DNA of 64,000 bases, from NCBI GenBank assembly GCA_039566865.1, contig CM076960.1:14670501-14734500 (forward strand), written 5' to 3'. The position numbers and the translations under genes are program-made. The notes beneath the pieces were generated by a model. That model did not search any database. It was given only the letters and a program-made list of their open reading frames with translations, and was not told the origin of the DNA. Positions within the stretch are counted from its first letter, which is position 1. Every line of letters starts with the position of its first letter. Source of the stretch: Aurelia coerulea. Lineage: Eukaryota; Cnidaria; Scyphozoa; Semaeostomeae; Ulmaridae. Shown piece by piece: positions 35,788 through 47,900 of the stretch.

Positions 35788-35916
35788 CTAGCTCTTTGCA
35801 GTGTTTGGTTTGTCACCATCATGACTCTCTACGTTTCTCAAAAGTCTATAAAGTGCTGCTGCTTCTCGAACGCTGCTGAACTCCAGACAAAATGCTTGCA
35901 CTTCAATGAAAATGTC
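35788..35916 (-). CDS. CNOT11: CNOT11 last exon: C-terminus and stop
   Basis: 43 codons including [23 protein letters not shown] then [10 protein letters not shown] and a short tail. The acceptor is TTTCTTTCAG. A dispersed inverted-repeat element begins within about 30 bases after the stop. Its AATAAA motifs (minus strand, 35266-35275) are the first good poly(A) signals seen downstream. Confidence 0.95.
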   Translation of the reverse strand, partial: DIFIEVQAFCLEFSSVREAAALYRLLRNVESHDGDKPNTAKS

Positions 35917-38900
35917 CTGAAAGAAAAAAAACATTGAAACTAACTTCATACCGGACAAGCTAGAAAAAAGTTCTCACTTTCGAAAATTCATAGCACCAAG
36001 AGCACTTGACGGATTTGAATGATTCAAGCTCTAATCAAAAGACGAAAAATCAAAATATTTGTGATTTTTCTGACGTTTTTTGAGCACTCAAAATTTAAAT
36101 TCCAATAAATAAAATACAAAAAATTCCGAAAAATTTCTTGGCTGCGAAATGCCTGGGAGTGGGCCTAAACACTCGTATCAAATCGTATCAAATCGTAATT
36201 TAAAAAAGCACTATCGATAAACTAGCTTTCTCTAGCTTTCTCTAACATTGAATATAGGTTATGGATGCTTGGATTGGAGGAATCCTGTTGAGCACAATTT
36301 GGAATTGCCCCGTCTCTCATCGATTAAGTTTTCATTCCATGTTTTTGGATAATTGCATTCTTAAAAACATGCTGGCAACGGATACAAGAATAAAATTACT
36401 TTTGAAGTCCCATCTGATTTGCTTTAATATCAACGAAAGGTAAAAACTTTGACAGTCTTCTTTTTCTTCGATTTTGGTACGTCTTTTTGGAAAATAAGTC
36501 TGTTATGAGCGTATGGTTTCAGCTTTCGCACAAATGTGAACTTCAAAAGTTTTTAACTCTGTGAATTCTTAGCGGATTCGCAAGATTCTGGCGTCAAAAA
36601 TTAATTCAAAATCTTAGGAACAGGGTTATCTAACCGTGAGCCTGTACTTTGTATCGTTACTTTTTAATATCTAATCAAACGTCGAACAATTTTTCTGGGA
36701 CACCCTGTAGGATTCTAAACATAAAATGAATTAACCCTACCTGAATGTTAATGATCTTGTTTCGGATTAATGATTGCAGAAAAACGCAAACCTAAAACAA
36801 AACAAAATGAGAAAGTTAATAGATTTTCAACAAAAAGTTCTTTGGACTAGACTGATTACATGAGTTTCAGTTTTCTCCATTGAACAGAATGATGGTTATG
36901 GCTTCAAAATGAGACTCGCGACAATACAGTTTCACAACACAGACTAACAAGGCCAAATGCGCCGCGTTTAGACTGCATCCAATGAGATTGAAATTTTCAG
37001 GCTTGGAAATTACGTACATCTTTGTTCTGCTTCTCCTGGAGCGATGTTGCCTTCGTAAATTCCTGATCTCCCAGGAAATCGAAGGTAAGAAAATAATTCC
37101 TCAAATTAAGTATAAATCAAGTATAAAGGAACAAGGACAGATTTTGTAACACAATAGCACGAGATGCTTTCGTTGACACCTGAATTCAAAGCGATTAGCG
37201 ACTGCAGACAAAGGAAATTCTCTCAGCCATGAATTCAAAACAAACGAAGCCGCAAAAGTTTCTCTGAACCCAAGTTGCTAGCGCGCTCATTGTGCTTTTC
37301 AGAATATGTTTTTAAGAGCAAACATGAGCATATATCGAAAGAAGAAGGATATATCTACACATTTACCGCGGGCATTTTATTTCTTTGGTTCAGGAGCCGA
37401 GCAGTAAGTGTTTTCATTACACCCAAAAACACAAGAGAATTGAATCGCCTACCAATCGGCTTCTGAACCAAAGAAAAAATGCCCGAGGTAATGTGTAGAT
37501 AAATCCTTCTTCTTTCGATCTATGCTCATGTTTGCCCTAAAATACAATTTTTGGAATGCACACCAAGCGAGCTAGCTATCTGGTTTTCAGAGAAACTTTT
37601 GCGGCTTTGCTTGTTTTGAATTACTGGTTGAGAGAATTTCCTTTGTCTGCGATCGCTAATCGCTTTGAATTACGGTGTCAATCAAACCCAATTCGTGCTA
37701 TTGTCTTACCAAATCTGTCCTGTTGTATAAAGGGGATATGGACTTACCAGTCTTACAAGTCTGCTTTGAATATATTTGTCTTTTATTGTTTCGCATTTTG
37801 ATATGCAATTTGATATGTACAAATGGATAAACTCTCGCGGAAGCTCAACAGCCTGAAAATAAAAGAAATATTGGTCAATTAAGACGAACAGAAAATCTGG
37901 GATTTACTTACAAATAGAAACATACGAATTTTTGAAACATCATAGAAAATTTGTTTATATTACAGATCTTCGAATTTTCCCTTTTGCAAAAATGTGAGGT
38001 AAACGAATTTGTTTTTAGAAGCATTAAAAAAGTGGTATCAAATTAGCGAGAGCTCCAGGGGTGGAAAAAATATTTTAATTTCTGAGACCAAAAAACTCTT
38101 GAAAAAAATTTCTGCAAGAACCAAATGTGCCAAAAAGATCCATTATGGGGAGGTCATGATATGTAATAAATTAACAAGATGTTGAATATTGATTATAAAT
38201 TTGTAATTGTAGTCACAAATATAAATTGTACTTTGGCATATTTGGTTACTCTTTTAGCCGATTACTTTCTGAGTCATAAACAGTGACTCAAAATGTTCTG
38301 TCTGGAAACAGTCGTAGAAACAGTGGCTTCCTTTGGTTGAACAATGTCAAATTTTCCAGAGACTTAATTGAAGTGCAAAGAGAAAATTGGGAAGTTTACA
38401 TTGTGTTAGAAAACTAATTTTCCCCCTTTTCTCGTTTTTCTTTTAGAATCCCTTTTCCTTCTTCTTTGCATTCCTCTCTCATTTCTTTCTGGTGACCTGA
38501 AAAACTTTCTGAGGCCATTGGTGCTGTGGTCCGCTATTTTTCCACCCCTGGAGAGCTTGATCTATTTGCTTTTGAGGTATACTTTGAAACGCAAAGAGAT
38601 GATAATCAGGTCCATTTTAAATATATCTAATTTTCTATAAGGGACTTAGCTATGAAAATTCATTTGGTCGAAATCGGTCGTTTCGTTCTATGATTACGAG
38701 AACATAGGGCTGAAATCTTTAAAAAGGTCGGTGTAAAATTCGTTTACAGTTTCCTTTGAATCAAATGGCTTGGAAGGAACTTAGCGTTTTTGCTGTAAAT
38801 ATATCGTGAAAATTTATTGATATCTTGATCAGTTTCAAATGGCAGCATTTATTAAATTTGAGGCTATGACGTCGTCAAATTTCTAAATCCTAAACCAGAA

Positions 38901-41900
38901 AAGATACTGATGTCTGCTTTTCACCATATTGTAGGTCGTCATAAAGTATGATTTTCTTGAAAGTTATATGAATTTTCCTCCTTTTGTTTAGGATTTACCA
39001 TGATTTAAATGTGTTCAAAATTTCTATCATTTTTTTCAAAAATCATTAAATTGCCGCCATTTTGAATATAAAGACAAGATATCAAAAATTTCCACGGCAG
39101 ATTTACAGCACATTACTACAAGTTCCTTTCAAGCCATTCAATTCAAAGAAGAATGGAATAGAAGTTTGCACCCACCTTTTTAAAGATTTGAAAGATTTGA
39201 GCCCTTTGTTATTTACCAGCGATTTTAGTAAAATGATGCTTCGCAAGAATCCGAAAATAGGCCTTTAATTATAACCAAAATAACTATACCACAAAATTGC
39301 AAATAAATATGGAAAAAATGACCGATTTTAACAAACTAAATTTACATGACTAATCTAATCTTTTTCTGCAATACAGAATTCCAACAAATCCAATCTGACT
39401 TGTCTTTTTTTTAATCAAAATATGGACTGTTAAACACCCCATGTTTTTCTACTTCCGCGGTAGACTTTCACCTGACAAGAAATTCTGTAAATACCGTTGC
39501 TCAAAAAAATCTTCAGTTACTCACAGTAGTTAGTCTGTTTACGACCTCCATTGAATGTAATGACATCCCCATATTTACTAAGACTGAGAAGTATCTGCAA
39601 AGCGAAGAGAAAGGAACATGAATTTTTGAGGATGACATGAAGAGAAACATTTTACTAAAGCATATGAATAGCACTGTTGAATGATAGAAAGTACCGTTAA
39701 AATTTTCGATATCTTTTTTCAATTCGGGTTGCCACAACACAGACAGATTTTTCAACAGAATAGCATCAGCTACTGTTGATTGACCCAATTCACAGCAATT
39801 AGCGATTGCCGACTAAGGAAACTCTCTCAGCGCGTTATTCAAAACAAACAAACAAACAAACAAAGCCGCGAAGTTGCCCTGAAACATGTTGGGCTAACTG
39901 TCGCCTTGTGCACGCGAAGGTGATTTTAAGAGAAGTCATGGGTTTATAACGAAAGAAGAAGGATAAATCTAAAGATCTACCTGGTGGATTTTCTTTATTT
40001 CATTCAAAAACCAACAAGAAGGCATTGCAATTATCTCATATTTACAAGGGTGTTAGGACACGGATGTTTTGATTACGTATTTATTTACCTTGTTTTGATC
40101 TTTGTCTTGTTTTCTTGTCCTGTTCTCGTGTCTGTTTCTTCTTCAACTGATGTGTGCAATTGAACGGTTTAGGCCCAAATGCCTCGTGTTATTTGAATAT
40201 ATCTTCCTTGTATTCCTGTGTCTTAGCGCGCCTTCGCAGAAGAAAGGTTTCAAACCCCAATGCCATACTATGACCACACTATGGCATTGTGGTTTGAAAT
40301 CTTTCTTCTGCGAAGGCGTGCTAAGATATAGGAATACAAGGAAGATATATTCAAATAACACGAGGCATTTGGGCCTAAACCATTCAGTTGCATACATCAG
40401 TTGAAGAGGAAACAGACTAGAAAACAAGACAAAGATCAAAACAAGGTAAATAATAAATACGTAATCAAAACATCCGTGTTCTAACACCCTTGATATTTAG
40501 TGCTTAAAGGGAGTACAAAGACCAGCAGCCTTTGCCGTCGTTTCTTTTTGTTTTTGTGAATTTCGTACAGTCAGTTATTCTGGAAGCTGTGCAGAGCAAA
40601 TCACTGACTTCGCGAAAGGCATGCTGGTCTTTGTACTCCCTTTAAATGAAACTATTACTGCTCAGCTCTTGAATCAAGTACACACAAAATCTGCTTCACA
40701 AATCTGTAGATTTATCCTTTTTAGTTCGTTACAAAATCGTGACTTCTCTTAAAAACTACTCTTCACATGCACAAGGGGAAAGTTTGCCCTTATGGTTTCA
40801 TGGCAACTGTTGCGGCTTCGTTTATTTTGAATAACAGTTTGAGTGAATTTCCTTTGTATGCAATCGCTAATCGCTTTGAATTCTGGTGTCAATCAAAGCA
40901 ACTTATGCTATTGTGTTACAAAATCTGTCCTTATTAGTTGCTTCCCTTTGAAGATACTCACTCTGTTATTTGTGTTGATTGTGTCATTTTTAAAAGTTTA
41001 CCCTAATGGTTTCGTGGCAACTTTTGCGGCTCTGTTTATTTTGAATAACAGTTTGAGTGAATTTCCTTTGTATGCAATCGCTAATCGCTTTGAATTCTGG
41101 TGTCAATCAAAGCAACTTATGCTATTGTGTTACAAAATCTGTCCTTATTAGTTGCTTCAGTTTGAAGATACTCACTCTGTTATTTGTGTTGATTGCATCA
41201 TCTTTAAAAGTTTACCCTAATGGCTTGATGGCAACTTTTGCGGCTCTGTTTATTTTGAATAACAGCTTGAGAGAACTTCCTTTGTATGCAATCACTAACC
41301 ATTATAACTTCTGGTGTCAATCAAAAGTACCTTATGCTATAGTGTTACAAAATCTGTCCTTATTAGTTGCTTCCCTTTGAAGATACTCACTCTGTTATTT
41401 GTGTTGATTGCATCATCTTTAAAAGAACTTCGATCGCAACCAGTGGATTGTTTTCAACAAGATCTGGAAGCTGCAATAAAATCATTAAACGCATTAGCAT
41501 ATTTACGAAGTAAGCTTCGCATCACAATGACTGCTTTTTTCTATCAAATCTTAAAAGCTAGAACTACAAAATACAGTTCGACTGTACCAATCATAGCGGA
41601 AAAAGACACAAGGTCATCAAGTTTACACTATGACTGGCACTTACAATATTTCTTAGAGTTAAATACAATAACAAAAAACAAATATGGAAACGGGTTAACA
41701 AAATACAAGACATGAGGAACATAAGACATAGGCTGCTGCTTTCCAACAATTGATCATTCACCTACAATCGTTTCGTGTTTTCGATAAAGCAAATCGTTTC
41801 ATCCACAATCATTGATTACAAAGTCCAACTTTGTAATCTAAGAAGGGGCTTCGATGTCAGGCTGTCAGAAAGAAAGTAAGTAACCCACTTCCGTGACGCT

Positions 41901-44900
41901 CGTTAAAGCGATTGATTAACGTTTTATCTCTGCTAATTGGCACTGAAATAAAGAAAGCGCACATAAAGCGCATACAAGACAGAAGTTTCCCGCGATCCTA
42001 TAGCAACATTTGACGTCGGCTTATTTCATGTTAGACAGATTTGACACCATAAGATGGATAAATTACCATGATGTTTACCCTGGCACAACAACAAATTTAC
42101 CCAGAATTGGCACGTTCTTGACTTCATTAGCAGCTTAATTATGTCAAAACAATCGTTTTCTAGAACGAACGAATCATTAGCCACTTATTGATAGTACTCA
42201 TTATGCAAATAAGTCAACTTTAGAGGATGATGTAACTGGTGGCCTGCACAGAGGCTAGCACTCGCAGCATCACCGAAGATAGAAGGATCCCCTTCCTACA
42301 CAGCTACAGAAAGGTGCAGAATCCCAGCAAACAATAGACCTTTTAGCTATTCTAAAAGGAGCCTGGATCGAACGTTAGTTTTATACATTTTTATACGTTA
42401 CGTTCGATCGAGTGGCGTTAGAGCTTCTATCACTATTGTGCACATTCGAAAATTCTACAAAGTGTAGCAAAAGTTTGTTCGATTCTGATTCTTTCCTGAA
42501 TAGCTAAAAGGTCTATGGCGCCATTGACTGGGGGAAGACACGAGATCACACTGAACCAAAACATCTTCATGCATATCATTCTGCACAGAGGTTATCTTCG
42601 TGACTGCTTGTCTCAAATTAGATGCCCACGAATAGCAACAATTGAAACGTTCTGTAGGGTTCTGCATAAGTAATTTTGCGTTATCGTAAATCTCACATGA
42701 CATCTCATTTGACACAGATGCACCAATAGTTTCGTGCACGAACTATAAGCAAACTAGGGGTAATGACTTTTGATTTTTGCGTATCATTCTCGTTTGACAT
42801 AAAGACCAAAATATTGCCTTTGACTTTGAGGCGATTCTTGTCCTTATACAAGGCGCTCGATTTTCCATTGAAGGCGACTTTAGCAGCAACACTCATCTCT
42901 CTGACTGTAGCAAAAAACAGAATCAACGATCATTTGGGGTTATGAAGAAATCAATAATCAGATATTCTTATGCTTGTTTAGCTCAGGACGGACTTTGTAA
43001 TCATCCAAAAGGATCTTATGTTTTTATTCGCATTCGCGTCTAAATCAGAGCTTCCAAAAAGGAGTAGATTAAAAAGCGATTTGGAGTCCATACTCGAAAC
43101 GTTTAAATCAGGAATGTTTTCGAGATGACCAAAACAATCTTGCCGTAATGTGTCATACATAGGGCAGTGCAGTAGAAAATGTTCATTATCTACATTAGCC
43201 TCGCCGCAATCACAAATAGGGCTTAAACAGTCAAAATTGTGCCGGAATTTGTGCTCGTTTAAGTCACTAAATCTAACACGAAGTTTTGTCAATCGTCGAA
43301 TGCCAATAATATCATCGACATGAAATATCGGATTCCTTGACGGTCTTATTTTTGCCAATAGAACTATGACTGTTTAAAAGGTTGCCATTCTGCCATAACT
43401 TCATAGTTCATAGAAACTGAAGTGTTGGCAGGGAATCTTAGTTTGACCAAAAATCGAAGAAGGATTGCGACGATTAGCGTTTTATTCATATTTCAGTAAT
43501 TCCAAATCATATTCAAGTTGACAAATCCAAAAAAGAGACAAATTCAAGTCGATGAAATCTCCATAAAAGTTTGTGACATTCCAGCAGACAAAGCTAGTTT
43601 TATTACAGTTTTTTAGACCAGGCCATGTTTTCGTTAAAGAGCCACTGCTGACATAAGTGCTTTGCGCCTGTGCGAATCCCACAATGCATTGCTTTACTTC
43701 GACTTTCTGGGTGTCTAAAAGTGTTTTTTGGCCTAGCATTTCAACATTATCGCGGAAGTGGAAAGAAGCCTACCTCAATTCCACTGTTGCCTCCTCCGTC
43801 ATTATCTTAATCACTTTCTTCTTGGACAGTCATGATGGGTGATCCGTAAATATGTGGATTATTTCCTGTCGTTCTTGTCGTTGTACAGTTTAGTTTGCCA
43901 TATCGAACGGTTCAAATACGAAGTTTAGATTACGACAGAAAATGATGAGGCCATTTTGCCCTCCAGAGGACTGTATTTCAAATTAACATAATAAAACAGA
44001 CGCTATAAGTAAAGAAAGGGCCTATACAAATTGTGGTTGATACGCGTAAAATGTTCAGCTCGTGTTTCAGCAATGAAGTAAATACAAATCAATAAACGAT
44101 AATAAGCGCAAACAAAACATTGTTCTGTTCAATGCATTTGATATTCGGCACAAATAGTCGTCGCCATTGCTATTTACCTCCTTTCAATTTTCTAGGCGCG
44201 CAAAGCACTTACGTCAGCAGTGGCCCTTTAAGTTTAAAGTTTCGAAGCACGTGCATGTGCTTCATCTTTTCTTAAAGCTTCACCGCGCTAAATGCAGCAT
44301 TAATTGATTTTGTCACAGGGGCTTTAAAAGTACCTAATGAGATCTCGAAAAAAGGATCAACATAATTCGCACTGAAAACAGTGTGAAAAAATTGATCAAT
44401 ACTGTACAGTACCAAAATATGTTGGAGTGACCTGGGAAAATAAACGCAAATTACAAACATTTCGGATCCTTTTTAATCGAGGTAGCAAGTACAGATTTAC
44501 AAAGTTTTGACAAATCGAGCCTGAAGTTTCTTATAAACGGTTTCTTAAAAAAGACTGTGTGTAAATTGACCTACTTAGGGGTAATAGAACAGGGGAAGTA
44601 AACAATAAGACAACTTAATCACCCAAGAATCACACGAAATATTTACACAAACCTTGACAGGTGTCAATCCAACATGATATACGAGTTTTGGATCTTTATC
44701 AAGCTCACTCAGAAGTTGCTGGAACAAGAGAGGAATATGAATAATCGCTGAAATAACAATGTTATCCATTTGCAACATCAAATTGTTAGGTGAGTGTCGA
44801 AAAAAGAAGGCTTGCGCCGGGTGTGCCAATTGCATTTAAAACTCTTAAAGATTCTTACCTGTTGTTGAATCAATGTGAGTGGTCCTTTAAAAGCTTTGGA

Positions 44901-47900
44901 CATTAATTGCCGTAATTCCACTTCTGTAAAGGAGAAAATTTAGTGTCATTTCAAAATCTGAATTCATCAATTTTTTTCATTAGTTGCCAACTTTATTGCC
45001 CCGCACTGAATCGGGGCTTAGTAGTACCCCGCGTGTAGATAATATACGGGGAGAGCATCTCAGTATTTTTGCTTTTCCAGTTTTATTTTCTTCTTTCTGG
45101 TTAAACCGGTTTTTTATCTAATTGGAAAAGAGACTGTGATCACGAGGTTGACAAAATGGCAGAAAGCGGTAAGCAAACTGAAGTTGTTAACGGTTCGAAT
45201 ATGTGCAAATTGTCAGCAGAAAAGATAAGAAGAAATAGATGTGAGTTTGATTTTATTTAATTTGAAGCCAAATATCATGCGGATCATGAGTAGCAGTGGC
45301 TGGTGATCAGCATCTATTTCAAATTTCAAATTGCAAATTTGAATTCAAGTGAATTTCAAATAATAGATAGTTACCTTTCGTATTTTCAGCACACATCATT
45401 GTATCCCATTCAATCTTGTAATTTGTCTCAGGTGGATTTAGCCAGATCAGCTACAAAGCAAGTGAAAAACAGATAATTAATAAAGCTTAAAAGCCAAACA
45501 TTTGGGACGGTAAAATCATGAGACAAGTGAATCATCCCAAGTTTTATATCCCAAAATTCTAGCATGAAAATGTCGATAACCCTACAAATTCATCATGAAC
45601 AAACTACCCTAATATCTTCGAAAGAGACCACCATCAATAAGTAATACATCCCTAAACGCTCAGCCTCAGAAAAGACTCTTTCCAAACGACACTTTAAAAC
45701 GATATATTACCTCAGTACTAGAACCTCCTACTTTACCAGGATTGAGGTTTAGAATGAGCGGTTAAATCCGGTAAAGAGTCATCAATCGAAGTCTAGACAA
45801 TTGAAATCGAATTTCATATTCCATCAGTTGCCAGAAAGAATCGCTCATGCGAGTCTGATTTTCTACTTCGCAAAAGGCCTATTGTTTTTTATAAAAGCTC
45901 TAGTATATAGCCAAAACGTTCCGGATTTATCAAAGTACTATTTGGGGAGTAAAAATTGAAACAATTACGCTAAAGATGGCGGAGATGAATATTTTACCAA
46001 GATGCATATTGTGCCCGTTATAAAGCTTAAGACTTCAGTTAAAAAACGTACTGCATTTTCGGTAAAAAGTTCCTCCTGGCAATATTTAGCAAAATCATCT
46101 GTTGGCAAACAATGACAGATTTGGTAAGACAATAGCATGAGTTGGTTTTGATTGACACTGCAATTCAAAGCAATTTGCGATCACAGACAAAGGAAATTCT
46201 CTCAACCAGTAATTCAAAACAAACAAAGCCGCAAAAATTTCTCTGAAACCCAGGTAGCTTGCTCGCTCGTTGTGCATTTCAAAAATTGTTTTTAAAGCAA
46301 ACATGAGCATAGATCGAAAGAAGAAGAATATATCTACACATCTACCTCGGGCATCTTATTTATCTGGTTCAAAGGCCGATTGGGAGGCGATTCAATTCTC
46401 TTATTTTCTTGTGTGTTATTAAAATACTTACTGCTCAGCTTCTGAACCAAAAACAAAGAAAATGCCCGTGGCAGACGTGTAGATATATCCTTCTTCTTTC
46501 CATATATGCTCATATTTGCTCTTAAAAACAATTTCTGGAATGCACAACATGCACGCTAGCTACTTAGGTTTCAGAGAAACTTTGCGGCTTTGTTTGTTTT
46601 GAATCTTTGGTTGAGAGAATTTCCTTTGTCTACAGTCGCAACTCGTTTTGAATTGAGATGTCAATCAAACGCAACTGTTGCTATTGTATTACAAAATCTG
46701 CCCTTGTTCTGTTGGCATACTACCTCGTTTTCACTTTCATGCAAAGGAGGCGCAACTCGTACGAAAGGAGGCTGGAATGTATCTTCGGCAGGTGGATTTG
46801 AAGCTGCAAAATGAAACGACGTAATCAATCTTATAAAGAATTTTTCACGTAGAATCAGCAATAGAGGTCCCGTTAGTACTATGCTAAATTGCATAATTTA
46901 TTACTAAAATTTGCATATGTAAGACTATTTTCTAATCAGGTTCTTTAACAGGCGCATTTGTAAAAAATTATTCCCAACTGAAATTTTGTTACCTGTATAA
47001 ATATTTAGAAATGAAATGAAACGTGTAATAGTTGCGAAACAAGGTTCCTCTTTTCTGCGCATATGGGATAAAACAAACAGAAGATGCATCCGTAATTACA
47101 CAAGTATGGTCTGCATCTCCGACCTGATCTAGATGTAGCTTCATAAATAAATTTTGGAGAACTAACTGTAGAAGTGTGCAGGCTTTATCTGAAACAAGGA
47201 TAACTTTTTGCAGGACATAGCAAATATGTACTTACAGCATATAAGTTGCTCGACGACTTCATGGGCAGCTCTAAGATCCATGGTGCCACTACAAGAAAAC
47301 CGCATGCCATAAAAGCATTATTTGGCCCCTTCTCTATCAATTCCCCTTTTATAATAGCCCTCCCCCCCTTCTGAGATGAAATCCTATTGAAGCATCCTTC
47401 TTTTCAAAGTGCCCTGTCTTGTATCCATTGCAAGAGTTTACCTAGGGTTTTCTATCTATCCAATTAAAACAATAGTAAAGCAATTATAGTAGTAATTGTA
47501 TTTCATTGTATATTTTTGGTGGATAAGGTACTTAATAAGATTTTGTAAAGAGATTCGGATGCAAAAAAACGAGAAGATTTAGCACACTGAGGCCTTTCTG
47601 ACTTATGTCGTCACCAGAGTGTGACTTAAAACAGAACTGAACTGTTTTAAGTCACACTCTGATGACGACTTAAGTCAGAAAGGCCTCAGTGTGCTAAATC
47701 TTCTCGTTGTTTGCATCTGAATCTCTTTACAAAATCTTAATTGCATATTTAGGTTTAATTCATGTTAAAGCCATGGGGTAGTCATGGCTTTTTGCTGCCA
47801 ATGGTATCTCGTCCTTGTAGTTTAGTAAAGAAATTGGTAAGTGTTGTTATAAGTAATCCATTTTTTGTAAATCTTTATACTGAATACAAAAAAAAGTTAA

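Larger units (their letters stand above)
39735..40935. mobile_element. GGACAGATTTT-family element, interrupted by two other transposons
   Basis: The decayed left arm (CACAGACAGATTTTTCAACA) and the right arm ending ACAAAATCTGTCC are separated by the insertions at 40045-40492 and 40508-40641. Confidence 0.7.

Noticed and set aside
40102..40487. Overlapping 100- and 114-codon ORFs on opposite strands
   Set aside because: They are mirror translations of the two arms of one palindromic transposon.
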